64,000 nucleotides of DNA. Source: JAFAXD01 sp963760435. GTDB taxonomy: Bacteria > Pseudomonadota > Alphaproteobacteria > Rhizobiales > Xanthobacteraceae. A program made the position numbers and the translations under genes. The stretch's first letter is position 1; each line of letters begins with the position of its first letter. Shown here piece by piece: positions 28,826 to 39,501 of the stretch. The notes under the pieces are model-generated. The model did no database searches, was not told where the DNA came from, and saw nothing but the letters and a program-made list of their open reading frames with translations. The DNA lies in NCBI GenBank assembly GCA_963760435.1, contig CAVXDE010000048.1, positions 1-64,000 on the forward strand, given 5' to 3'.

Positions 28826-29448
28826 TCATCCGCCGCCGAGCGCTACCCGACTGTCGCGGCGATGCGTAACCCGCTTGCGCGGGCCGTCATCATGATCACG
28901 GCCCGCGGCCACCGGTATCGGATCGCTGGGCGGAGCGGCCGTGGGGTTGCCTTCGAGCGTGAACACGACCTGTCCGATCTCATCGATGATGTGATGAAGG
29001 TTGTGCATGAATTCCTCCCACACCTCCGGGCCGCCGAGAACCGCAATGCACCCTTGACTGCCGGGGGTGCGCCGCGCGGAATGCAGCTCGAGCGAGGTGC
29101 GGACCCGGTTGACGCGCGGGTCGTAGGCCTCTCCGTCCTCGGATTGACCTTGTTGTTTGATCATCCATCGCGGACCGATGCGATGTGGATCATCATTGCT
29201 GCCCCGGAAGGCGCCGAGTTCATAGGTGCCAAAAGGAGCGCTGCCGCGACCGAATCCCGGCCGGTCGCGAATTCGTAGCTTCCCAGAAGCGCACCTGTGA
29301 TTGGATCCCGAAGTATAATGGTTCCGGTGTTGCGGTATTCGCGATCCCGCTCGTTCAATTTGACGGCGACAGTCCCATCTGCCGCCTGGCTCACACAAGC
29401 AGACATCATCGTGGCGGCGCATAGCGCCGCGGCGATCCAATATCGCAT
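28826..29448 (-). CDS. Secreted L,D-transpeptidase-like (YkuD-type) protein (one frameshift)
   Basis: ATG 29448 opens with a lipoprotein-like signal (MRYWIAAALCAATMMSACVS, with a possible lipobox before Cys). The core reads 'TGTIILRDPITGALLGSYEF', then after a shift near 29240 'GRGSAPFGTYELGAFRGSND', 'RTSLELHSARRTPGSQGCIA' and 'HNLHHIIDEIGQVVFTLEGN'. The SxGCI box with an upstream His and the PFGTYE strand are what YkuD-type catalytic domains look like, so it may act on peptidoglycan in the periplasm. It is short, and the motif is not the exact S(H/N)GC(I/V)R consensus; substrate and activity are inferred. Confidence 0.5.
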
Positions 29449-29789
29449 CAGGTCTCCCTATTAGATTGGCGTTACTTTGATTTGATGCGGTAGCGCAATT
29501 CGCGACGCACCCCGAGGTGCCACGCCGTCCGAAATCATCGGATTGAAAGGGTCCCGCGTGCTTTATTGAGCACAATTGGTTCCGTGTTGCAGTGGCCAAA
29601 TTGCCACAGGCAATTGCGTAATGATTTCGAAACACGGTGTGAATGCAATCGCCACATTTTAGCCTTCAATCACCAAGGCTGAAATATCCGGCGGACCGAA
29701 GCGATCTCGCGCAATCGATGCGAGCCTCTTCGCCAGTGATCAAACAATCTGCAAATAATTTGCTCGTGTACCGGGCCGCCTCGACCGCG
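29449..29789. other. Intergenic region, 341 bases
   Basis: It holds the promoter side of the minus-strand L,D-transpeptidase-like gene and the downstream end of the GntR gene. It is relatively AT-rich with no gene, repeat or clear hairpin. Confidence 0.4.
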
Positions 29790-30540
29790 TTACTCCGGCC
29801 CGGGTCGCGGAAAAGCGTGCTCGATCAGTTGTTGCTGGACGGCGGCGAGGTGCGCGCGCATGGCTTGCTCGGCCGAGGTTGGATTGCGCTCGCAGACGGC
29901 CGCGGCGATCTTGCGGTGGCCGGCCGCATAGCGCGCCTGGTTGTTGATGCAATGCGCGGTCTCGCGCCCGTGCCGCCACGAGCGGTCGGATGCGACATGT
30001 AGGACGGCCTCGAAGATCGCAGCCAGCAATGGATTGCGCGCCGCGATCGCGATGCGGCGGTGGAATGCGGCGTCGGCTTTCTCGTATGAAATCGGATCCT
30101 TGGCGTCGCGGCTCGCTTCCGCAGCTTCGAACAACTTGTCGAAATCCGCTTGCGTTGCGCGCAGCGCGGCAAGCCGGGCCAGGGCCGGCTCGATCGCCAT
30201 GCGTGCCTCCAGCGTATCGACCGGGTTGGTGAGTTGCGCCAGCAAGTCGCCCAAATCGAGCGTGCCTGTGCGTGCATCGCAGATCAACGTGCCGTTGCCC
30301 TGCTGGCGGCTGATGCGGCCCTCGGCCTCCAGCACATCGAGCGCGTGCCGGATCGCGCGGCGGCTGACCCCGATGCGGTCGGCCAGCACGCGTTCCGGCG
30401 GGCAGCCGTCCGCCGATTTGTACGTCGTCGACGTCCAGCAGCGCACGCAGCTCCGTGAGCGCCATTTCCTTGGCCCGCGCAGGCGACAGCGTGGCGTCGA
30501 TCAATTTGGTTCCACTCGGGCTGACAAGTTCGATGCTCAC
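29790..30540 (-). CDS. GntR-family (FadR/FCD type) transcriptional regulator (one frameshift)
   Basis: ATG 30540 gives 'MSIELVSPSGTKLIDATLSP' and 'AKEMALTELRALLDVDDVQI'; after one frame change near 30395 the winged helix continues as 'PERVLADRIGVSRRAIRHAL' and 'DVLEAEGRISRQQGNGTLI'. Residues about 90-240 form an all-helical FCD effector domain with metal-site-like 'DAAFHRRIAIAARNPLL' and 'HRKIAAAVCERNPTSAEQAM'. FCD regulators sense carboxylic acids and usually repress an adjacent catabolic operon. It is transcribed divergently from the gentisate-dioxygenase gene, with ACCAAT/ATTGGT repeats in between. Confidence 0.85.
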
Positions 30541-30620
30541 GTTGTGGCCTCCTGCTGCCTCGATATGCGGCGGCTGTTTACGACATCGTCAGTCAGCCAA
30601 CTCCTAGCACTGTCTGTCGG

Positions 30621-30668
30621 ACCAATAAAGCAATTGGTGCGGAACGGCTCGTTGACCGACGAACCAAT
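30621..30668 (+). promoter_or_regulatory. Probable GntR operator between divergent genes
   Basis: ACCAAT (30621-30626) and ATTGGT (30633-30638) form an exact inverted repeat with a 6-base spacer, and a further ACCAAT lies at 30663-30668. The three half-sites fall in the 178-base divergent space between the GntR gene and the dioxygenase gene. The assignment is by position and symmetry only. Confidence 0.45.
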
Positions 30669-30718
30669 TATGTTAGCGTCGATGCGATGGTTCATACCTT
30701 CCGTCATGGAGTCTCCCG

Positions 30719-31879
30719 ATGCCTTCCTCGTCCGCCAGCACAGTCCGGCGCCTGCCGAACCGCGATACCGCGCTGAAGGCTCTCTACGACGACCTTTCCG
30801 CCAAGCACATGTTTCCGTTCTGGGCGACGTCCACGGACGTGGAGCACGATGAGGTCAGGCAATTATTGGCGACGGCCAAAGCCGTCCCGTATCTGTGGCG
30901 GTGCGCCGAAGATATCGAGCCGATCCTCAGTCAGGCGGTCGAACTCATCACCATGGACGATTCCGAGCGCCGCTCGGTCGTCCTGGTGAATCCGGGCCTC
31001 GCGCCGCGCCGCGCCACTGTAAGCACCATGTACACCGCCTACCGGCTCAACGATGCCAACGAGATCATGCCGCCGCACACGCATTCGCCGAGCGCGATCC
31101 GCTTCGGCCTTAACGGCAAGGGCAACTTCACCGGCGTCGACGGCGAGAACATCGTGTTCGGACCTGGCGACATGGTGCTGACGCCGAACGACACCTGGCA
31201 CAATCACGGTACGGTCGGCAACGAGCAGGCACTCAATCTGTCGGTTCTCGATCTGCCGCTGGTCGAGACGCTGAACGCCATTCACTTCGACCACGACTAC
31301 AAGGAAGAGGAGAACGGCAAGCTCGTCTCGAAGAAGAGCAGACCGCGCGCTTTCCCAGCGACTATTCGCAGCTCATCTACGGCTATGGCGGCCTGCTGCC
31401 GCGCTTTGCGGGCACCAAGTCGCGCGGCGCCGGCCATTCCTCGCCGATGTTCGTCTATCGCTGGGAGATGGTGCGCGAGCATTCTCGACGCAAAGGACCG
31501 CGACGGCGACGCCCATGACGGGCTGATGGTCGAGTACATTGATCCGACGACCGGTCAGCCGGTTTTCAAGACCATGACCTTCTTTGCGCAGATGCTGCAC
31601 CCGGGTGCAGAAGACGCTGCCGGTGCGAAGGACGGCGAGCCTGCTGGTGTCCCGTTCGAGGGCACCGGCTATTCGGTCGTCGATGGAAGCGTTACGACTG
31701 GAAGGAAGTTCGACACGCTCGCCATACCGGGCGGTTCCTGGTTCGAACACCACAACGAGCTCCGCCGAAGGAGCCGTTGTTCCTGTTCGTCGCCAGCGAC
31801 GAGCCGACATTGAAGAAACTCGACCTGTACAAGAAGTGGGGCAAGGACGGCCGCCGGCGTCGCCGGCCGCATCGAATAG
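30719..31879 (+). CDS. Gentisate 1,2-dioxygenase-like cupin (frameshifted)
   Basis: The enzyme opens the ring of gentisate or a related salicylate to give maleylpyruvate, using Fe(II) in a bicupin. ATG 30719 leads to 'MFPFWATSTDVEHDEVRQLL' and the first cupin 'MPPHTHSPSAIRFGLNGKGN' (metal His pair in HTH), then 'PGDMVLTPNDTWHNHGTVGN'. A shift at about 31335 and another near 31480 break the middle; the second cupin resumes in 'YIDPTTGQPVFKTMTFFAQM' and 'GSWFEHHNE'. The last frame reads 'PLFLFVASDEPTLKKLDLYK' to TAG 31879. First gene of the operon under the GntR operator. Confidence 0.82.
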
Positions 31880-31939
31880 CGTCAAACGACCGCTGGGTAG
31901 CCGCCCGGCGGTCTTAGGTCTATTTTCGGATTTGTCTAT

Positions 31940-33136
31940 TCGATCATCGGCTTCGCCAGCGTTGTCCGGAACCAGGTGGCCTTGCGTCAGCCGAGAGTCA
32001 CCGCGCACAGACCAACACCACGCTCTTGTCCCACATCGATTGTCCGGGCGGCGGACAGGTTTGGGTCGATGGCAAGACCCTTTATGTCGGCCACATGCGG
32101 CCGACCTCCGGCACAACCATCGTCGATATCGCCGATCCGCGCCGCCGCGCGTCATCGCGCAGAATCGACGGTGCCGCGACGGCTGGCATTCGCACAAGGT
32201 GCGGGTCGCGCAGCGGCATCATGGTCGTCAATCAGGAGCAATTCGGCAAGTGTCGCCGAACCGAGGTCGGCGGCGGCATCGACATTTACGATGTCGCCAA
32301 GCCGACACGCCCGAAGCTGATCAGCGAATGGCGGACCGATCGGCGGCGGCGTGCACCGTTTCGATTTCGACGGCCGCTACGCCTACATCTCGCCGACCGC
32401 CGAAGGTTATATCGGCAATATCGTCATGATCCTCGATCTCGCCGATCCGGTCGCAGCCGGTCGAGGTCGGCCGCTGGTGGATTCCCGGCCAGTGGCAGGC
32501 GGGCGGCGAGGAATATCCGTGGGCACGATTGGGTGTCGCCGCGCTGCCATCACCCGCTGCGCCACGGTGACCGCTCTATGTGAGTTATTGGCACCACGGT
32601 TTCGTTATTCTCGACATTTCCGATATGTCGAAGCCGACGCTGGTGTCGCAGTACAACACCAGCCCGACCTTTCCGCATCCGACCCACACCTGCCTGGTGA
32701 TGCCGAAGCCGCTCAAGGGCCGCAACGTCATGGTGGTCGCGGACGAGGATGTCGCCAAGCTGTGGCCCGCCCCGCCGTCGTTCGCCTGGGTTTATCGACA
32801 TCACGAACGAGCAGCTGCCGGTCCCGATCTCGACGTTCCAGGTGCCGGGGCTCGATCCGGACGGTGCTCCACAGCCGCCGATGACGGGCTGTCATCAGCC
32901 GTCGGAGCGTTTTGCGGGCACCGTCATTCCGTTCGCGTGGTTCGCTCAAGGGCTTCGCCTGGTCGATTTGCCGATCCGTTCGCTCCGCAAGGAGGTTGGA
33001 TACTTCGTGCCCAGGCCGCGCGCCGGCGCCGATCCGGCCGTCATCGAACGACGTGACCATCGACGATCGCGGGCTGATCTATCTCGTCGATCGCGTCAAC
33101 GGCGTCGACATGATCGAGGCGTCGGTTTTCGGCTAG
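31940..33136 (+). CDS. LVIVD-repeat beta-propeller-like protein (several frameshifts)
   Basis: The start is not resolved; recognisable sequence begins near 31990 in one frame as 'TTLLSHIDCPGGGQVWVDGK'. Blocks then appear in alternating frames: 'YVGHMRPTSGTTIVDIADP', 'GGGIDIYDVAKPTRPKLISE', 'DFDGRYAYISPTAEGYIGNI', 'YWHHGFVILDISDMSKPTLV', 'PFAWFAQGLRLVD' and 'TIDDRGLIYLVDRVNGVDMI'. The repeated 'vvILDIsDPxxP' strands are LVIVD repeats. Such proteins accompany aromatic catabolic genes in rhizobia and have no proven role; some are distantly selenium-binding-protein-like. About 390 codons. Confidence 0.65.
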
Positions 33137-33160
33137 GTCCAGAAGCGAGCGACACGAGCA

Positions 33161-33549
33161 TGAGCGACAGGCGCAACGACGTCTATCCGATCGGCAAGAA
33201 AAACCCGAACCTGCCGTTTCATCCGGCGGTGCGCGCCGGCGACTTCATTTTCGTGTCCGGCCAGGTGGCGAAGGACGCCAACGGCAACATGATTTCCGGC
33301 ACCATCGAGGAGGAGACTGCCGGACGATTGAATCCATCAAGCGCATCCTCGCTGAGGAGGGCGCGACGCTCGCCGACGTGGTGCGGGTGACGACATATCT
33401 CGAGGATGCGCGCGATTTCGGCCGCTACAACAAGGTGTTTGCCGAGCATTTCAAGGATGCGGTGCTGGCGCGCACCACCGTCGAGGCGCGCGCGGTGATC
33501 AACACCAAGATCGAGATGGACGCGATCGCCTACAAGCCGAGGCGAGGTC

Positions 33550-33560
<11 letters not shown>
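33161..33560 (+). CDS. RidA/YjgF-family protein (one frameshift)
   Basis: ATG 33161 gives 'DVYPIGKKNPNLPFHPAVRA' and 'GDFIFVSGQVAKDANGNMIS', then after a shift near 33325 'GATLADVVRVTTYLEDARDF', 'YNKVFAEHFKDAVLARTTVE' and 'ARAVINTKIEMDAIAYKP'. The Arg in 'ARTTVE' is the usual RidA ligand residue (canonical RxxVxV). RidA proteins hydrolyse reactive enamine/imine intermediates; in catabolic operons related members hydrolyse ring-cleavage products. The end overlaps the ABC ATPase start. Confidence 0.85.
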
Positions 33561-34418
<858 letters not shown>

Positions 34419-34422
<4 letters not shown>

Positions 34423-35272
34423 GCGCCGCGCCGACGCCATGGAAGCCGTTCGAGCGCCCGCGGCCCGTTCCGGAAGCGGCTGCCGATTGGGTGCTAGCGC
34501 TCGCTCTGCTGGGCGGCTGTCGTCGTCGTCTGGGAGCTCGCGATCCGCCTGTTCCACGTCTCGACCTTCGTGCTGCCGGCGCCAACCGCCATCGTTCGTG
34601 TCGCTGATCGCGAACCGGGCGCAACTTGCCGGCGCCGCGGAAGCGACCGCGCTCGAGGTTCTGTTCGGCTTCGCGTTCGCCGCCATTACCGGCATTGTTG
34701 TGGCCTTGGTCATCGTGCGCTTCGAACGGTTCGGCCGCGCGCTCTATCCGCTGATCGTTCTGTTCCAGAATGTGCCCAAGGTCGCGCTGGCGCCGATTTT
34801 CATTCTCTGGTTCGGCTACGACTCTGGCGCCGAAGATAGTGCTGATCGTCGTCATCGCATTCTTCCCGGTCGCGATCGACATGCTGGCCGGGCTGCAATC
34901 GGTCGAGCCGTCCTTCGTGTCGCTGATGCAATCGGTCGGCGCCAGCCAGAGCAAGATCCTGCTGCGCGTGCGTATCCCGCACTCGCTGCCGCATCTGATG
35001 GCCGGTCTCAAGGTGGCGATCACTTTCAGCGTGATCGGCGCCATTGTCGGCGAATTCGCCGGCGCCAACCAGCGGCCTCGGCTATGTGATCCAGTTTGCC
35101 TCGACCCACTCGACACGCCGCTGATCTTCGCGGCGCTCGTTGTCGTCTCCGTGCTGGGTCTCGCCTTCTACTACATCGTCGAACTTGCGGAACGGTCGTC
35201 TGGTGCCGTGGGCGCCGAAATTCGATCCGCGCAACTTCGCGCAAACTGATAGTCAAAAGAGACGCAGCTGAG
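34419..35272 (+). CDS. ABC transporter permease, SsuC/TauC type (frameshifted)
   Basis: ATG 34419 starts 'MSAAPTPWKPFERPRPVPEA' and a first membrane helix 'ADWVLALALLGG'. The core is 'ALEVLFGFAFAAITGIVVAL', 'LYPLIVLFQNVPKVALAPIF' with 'ILWFGYD', 'IVLIVVIAFFPVAIDMLAGL', then the EAA-like loop 'MQSVGASQSKILLRVRIPHS' and 'ITFSVIGAIVGEFAGAN', ending 'LAFYYIVELAER'. About six membrane helices. Four or more shifts; the last codons are uncertain (stop at 35249 or about 35272 depending on frame). Confidence 0.82.
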
Positions 35273-35275
35273 TCA

Positions 35276-36317
35276 TGCGTCAAAGCCGAGTATCTCGCTG
35301 CGCCATCGTTGCGCACCGCGATCCTGGCAGCTCGCGGCGTTCGCCGCCGACAAGGTGAGCGTGCAGCTCGACTGGGTGGTGCGCGGCAATCACGCGATGT
35401 TCTTCGTCGCGAAGGAAAAGGGCTATTTCGCCAAGCAGGGCATCGACGTCACCGCGATCCACCGCGGCACGGGTTCGCCGAACGCCATGCGGCTCGTCGG
35501 CAACGGCAATGCCGAGTTCGGCTTCGGCGATTTGCCGACGCTGGCGGTCGCCCGCTCGCAGGACGTGCCGGTCGTGGCGCTCGCGGCGGTCAACCAGAAC
35601 AGCCCGCTCGCCATGCTGGCGCTCGCCAAGCAAGCATCAAGCTCACCAAGCCGCAGGATCTCAAGGGCCTCAACGTCGGCGTGCAGCCGTCCGGCTCGAC
35701 CTATGTGTTCCTTAAGGCGTTGCTCACGGCCAACGGCATGACGCTGAACGACATCAAGCAGAGCACCGTCACGCCGCCCTACGAGAACTATCTGTTGCTC
35801 GGCCGCGTCGATGCGGTCCCCGGCTATCTCGACGCCGAGGTGCCGGAGCTCGAAGCGAAAGCCGGCGGACCCGGGTCGCTCTCGATCATGCAAGGCTCGG
35901 ATTTCGGCTACACGGTCTACGGCTCGGGCCTGTTCACCTCGGAGAAGATGATCGCCGAGCACGGCGATCTCGTGCAGCGCTTCGTCAACGCCTACATGCA
36001 GGCCTTCGCTGACGTCATCAAGAACCCGCGAGGAGGCGGCCGACATCATCGTCGAGGCGAACCCGGAATATGCGGCGAAGAAGGACGTGCTGGTGAAGCA
36101 GATTGAGGCCGACATTAAGCATACGTTCTTCAGCCGCGATACCAAGACGAACGGCATCGGCTGGATGACGAAGGACAAGTGGGAGAAGACCGTCAAGATC
36201 CTGGTCGATCAGGGCGCCATGAAGAAGACGATCGATGCTCGACGCGCCTTCACCGACAAGTTCCTAAGCGGCGCGAAGTCCGCTGAAGCAGTAGACATCA
36301 AACATACCGGGAGAACA
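35276..36317 (+). CDS. ABC transporter substrate-binding protein, SsuA/THI5-like (frameshifted)
   Basis: The signal peptide is in a broken frame near 35276-35350. The mature domain begins 'VSVQLDWVVRGNHAMFFVAK' and 'EKGYFAKQGIDVTAIHRGTG', typical of NMT1/THI5-like receptors, followed by 'NAEFGFGDLPTLAVARSQDV', 'LKGLNVGVQPSGSTYVFLKA', 'LGRVDAVPGYLDAEVPELEA' and 'LFTSEKMIAEHGDLVQRFVN'. Third component of the importer, after ATPase and permease. The operon position suggests the imported compound feeds the gentisate-type pathway. The end is ambiguous because of a late shift (36294 or 36317). Confidence 0.82.
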
Positions 36318-36321
36318 CATC

Positions 36322-36949
36322 ATGATCCGCCTACTCGGCCGCCAGACGTCTGGAAACGTCCAGAAGGTCATCTTCATGCTCGAGGAGCTCGGCCTGCAAT
36401 ATGTTCGCGAGGACTATGGCCGGCAGTTCAACAACACGAATACCGATGCCTATCGCAAGCTCAATCCGAATATGAAGGTACCGACCTGGTCGACGGCGAT
36501 CTGGTGGTGTGGGAATCGCACACGATCCTGCGCTACTTCGCCGCGCGCATAAGCCGGCGATGACCGGCGGAACGCCCGCGGAAAAGACCTATGTCGAACG
36601 CTGGATGGACTGGCTGCTCGCCTCGCTCAATACGCCTTATGTCGCCGTGTTCAAGGACGCCAAGAAGCCGGCGGCCGAGCGCGAGCGCCGATTTCGCGGC
36701 GCAAAGCGCCGATCTGGTCGCTCAGCTGAAGATCCTCGACGGTCACTCGCCGGAAAGTCGTGGTTCGCGCTCAATCGTCTGACCCTCGCGGATATCGCAC
36801 TGGCGCCAATCGTGCAAGCGTTGCCTCGAATTTCCGATCGAGAAGCCGGCATTTGCCGAGCTCAGCGCTGGCAGAAGGCGATCGACGCGCGTCCGGCCTT
36901 TGCCGTTGCCACCGGCGCCAAGCCCAGCGCGCTGACGACCGCGGCGTGA
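36322..36949 (+). CDS. Glutathione S-transferase family protein (frameshifted)
   Basis: ATG 36322 opens a thioredoxin-fold N-domain: 'RLLGRQTSGNVQKVIFMLEE' with Ser at the GSH-activating position, 'YRKLNPNMKVPTW' containing the cis-Pro, and in the next frame 'DLVVWESHTILRYFAAR' with the ES that binds the gamma-glutamyl group. The helical C-domain reads 'YVERWMDWLLASLNTPYVAV', 'WFALNRLTLADIALAPIVQA' to TGA 36949. In gentisate pathways a GST-fold enzyme isomerises maleylpyruvate; that role fits the context but is not shown by motif. At least three shifts. Confidence 0.8.
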
Positions 36950-37011
36950 ATGGAACGGCGGCGTATTCTACGCCGCCGGGATCCGCGCCGCGAGTGGCGT
37001 CAAATCCAGTC

Positions 37012-38673
37012 ATGCCGCGATCTCAACAGGCCTTCGACTACATCATCGTCGGCGCCGGCTCGGCCGGCTGCACGCTCGCCAACCGTTTGACCGCGGACGG
37101 CCGGACGCGCGTGCTTCTGCTCGAAGCGGGCGGCTGGGACCGCCACCCGTTCGTCAAGCTGCCGCTCGGCTGGGGCAAGGTGCTGCTCAACCGCATGTAC
37201 GACTGGGGCTATGACGCCGAGCCGGAGGCGACGATGGGCGGGCCGCCGCATCGAAGTCGCGCGCGGCAAGGTCGTCGGCGGATCGTCGTCCATCAATGCG
37301 ATGGCCTATGTGCGGGGCAATCGCGGCGATTACGACCGCTGGGCGTCGCACGGCCTGCCGGCTGGTCGTATGAGAAGGTGCTGTCCGTATTTTCGCCGGC
37401 AGGAGAGCTGGGAGGGCGGCGCGACGCCTATCGCGGCGGCGACGGACCCATGGCGACGCGCAAGTCGCGCTATCAGGACCCGCTGGTCGATGCTTATCTC
37501 TAGGCCGCGCAGGAGCAGGGCTACGCACTCAACGACGATTATAATGGCGCGCGGCAGGACGGTTTTCGCGCGGATGCAGATGACGATCCGCAACGGCCGT
37601 CGCGAGAGCGCGGCGACCGCTTATCTGCATCCGGTCCTGGCGCGCGACAATCTGACGGTGCAGGTCAACTGCCACGTGACGCACATTGTGATCGAAGGCG
37701 CTCGCGCGGTCGGCGTTGAGTGATCTCAAGGACCGGGCGCCGCGCGGCGGCGGACCGCGAGGTCGATTCTCTGCGGCGGCGCGATCAACTCGCCGCAACT
37801 GCTGATGCTGTCGGGCATCGGCGATGCTGACGAGCTGTCGGCGCACGCCATTGCGGTGAAAGCGGCCTTGCCGGGCGTCGGCAAGAACCTGCAGGATCAT
37901 GTCGCGGCGCTGCTGATCTACGGCCGCCGCGACGAGAGCCCGTTGCTGCAACATGCGGCTGACCGGCTAGTTGTCGGGTTGGCGCAAGGCCTTGTGCGCG
38001 GCACCGGCTTCGCGACCGATTTGCCGGGCGGCATCACCGGCTTCGTCAAGAGCGATCCGGAGCAACCTGATTCCGGATATCCAGCTTCTGTTCATTGCCG
38101 GGTCTCTGGCAGCCACGCCTTATATGCCGCCGTTCAGCAAGCCTTTTGTCGACAGTTTTGCCTGCCGGATCGTGCTGCTGCGGCCGACGAGCCGTGGCGC
38201 GGTGACGCTCGCATCCGCCGATCCGACGGCGCATCCGAAAATCCGCCAGAACCTGCTCTCGAACGAGGACGACTGGAGCAAGCTAAGCGCCGGCATACGT
38301 ATCTTTCGTGAGTTGGCGCAGATGCCAAATCTTTCGCCGCACATCGCGCGCGAAATCGGGCCTGGTGCGGCCATCACGACAGAGAATGAGCTCGAGCGCT
38401 ATGTACGCCAGACGGCGGTTACGGCGCATCACCCGTGCGGGACCTGCCGCATGGGCGGTCCGGACGATGAGGGGGCGGTCGTCGAACTCGGAACTGCGGG
38501 TGCGGGGAGTTGAAGCGTTGCGCGTGGTCGATGCGTCGGTCTTCCCCGATCTGGTCGGGGGCAACATCAACGCACCGGTCATCATGATCGCTGAGAAGGC
38601 CAGTGATCTTATTCGCAACAGCCACGCAGGTTCAATCAGCAAGTCCTGGCAGCGCAGAGAGCAAAGCGCTTGA
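37012..38673 (+). CDS. GMC-family FAD oxidoreductase (frameshifted, one in-frame TAG)
   Basis: ATG 37012 starts 'MPRSQQAFDYIIVGAGSAGC', the GMC FAD-binding motif, then 'NRLTADGRTRVLLLEAGGWD'. Next come 'ARGKVVGGSSSINAMAYVRG' (PROSITE GMC signature 1), 'NGRRESAATAYLHPVLARDN', 'GGAINSPQLLMLSGIGDADE' (signature 2), and the C-terminal substrate domain with catalytic His in 'TAHHPCGTCRMGG' and the His-to-Asn position in 'LVGGNINAPVIMIAEKASD'. GMC enzymes oxidise alcohols, cholines or aldehydes. A TAG at 37501 replaces a sense codon inside 'DAYL-AAQEQGYALNDDYNG', and several shifts occur. About 553 codons, normal length; last gene of the operon. Confidence 0.85.
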
Positions 38674-38947
38674 CCCTTTGCGCGCGCGTCACTCGCGGCA
38701 CACCGATGGTTTGCACAGCCTTCGCTTTTTTTGTTTGACGCTGGAGACGGTCGCCGCAACGGGATCTGCGGACAAACACGTCAGTAGTAGAAGCGCTGAG
38801 CAACTGCGCAGCAACCAAGCCGCCAGGCAAGATGAGGCGCGAGAAGCGAAACGCTGCACTGCGATGTGACCAACATCACATATGAAAATCAGTGCAGCCG
38901 GATAGGCTCACTCCCCCTGGGGTACTGATATCCGTTCTGGAGAGCTG

Positions 38948-39493
38948 ATGAAAACGCCGGCGGAGAAATTCGGCGGAGGCCCGATCGTCATCGCAGAGTA
39001 CAATTCGGCATGGCCGATGATGTTCGAACGGGAAGGGGAAGTGGTACGGCAGGCGCTCGGAAAGCTCGTGCTTGAGATCGAGCATATCGGCAGCACCGCT
39101 ATCCCAGGGTTGCCGGCAAAGCCCATCATCGATCTGCTCGTTGGCATTCGCAGCTTGGCGGAAGCGCGGTCACGCGCAGTCGAGCCGCTTGTTCAACGCG
39201 GCTATGTATACATCCCGGAATATGAGCCGTGGTTGCCCGACGAACTGTTTTTTCGCAAAGGCGTCCCCGGTCCGTGGACGCATCACGTGCATGTCATGGA
39301 GCCGGGCAATCCGCGCTGGGACGATCACTTGCGATTCCGCGACCACCTCCGCGGCCACCCAGCCACGGCCGCAGCCTACGCGGATCTCAAGAAAACGCTG
39401 GCGCGACAGTTCGGAGAAGACATTGGGGCTTATCGGGATGGCAAGAATGACTTCGTCCGTGACGTGTTGGCACGCGCCCGCGACGGGCAGTAA
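38948..39493 (+). CDS. GrpB-family (UPF0157) nucleotidyltransferase-fold protein
   Basis: An intact 181-residue protein. ATG 38948 follows GGAGAG by 6 bases. The conserved GrpB pattern 'IEHIGSTAIPGLPAKPIIDL' carries the GS and the Asp (DLLV) of a nucleotidyltransferase-like active site, then 'GYVYIPEYEPWLPDELFFRK' and 'HVHVMEPGNPRWDDHLRFRD'. The role of most GrpB proteins is unknown; some are fused to dephospho-CoA kinase. It stands alone, convergent with the sulfotransferase gene 9 bases away. Confidence 0.88.
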   Translation: MKTPAEKFGGGPIVIAEYNSAWPMMFEREGEVVRQALGKLVLEIEHIGSTAIPGLPAKPIIDLLVGIRSLAEARSRAVEPLVQRGYVYIPEYEPWLPDELFFRKGVPGPWTHHVHVMEPGNPRWDDHLRFRDHLRGHPATAAAYADLKKTLARQFGEDIGAYRDGKNDFVRDVLARARDGQ

Positions 39494-39501
39494 CGGCGGA
39501 A

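Noticed and set aside
37501..37503. TAG read as pyrrolysine in the GMC oxidoreductase
   Set aside because: GMC enzymes do not use pyrrolysine, and the whole operon shows sequence errors; a base error or nonsense change is simpler.
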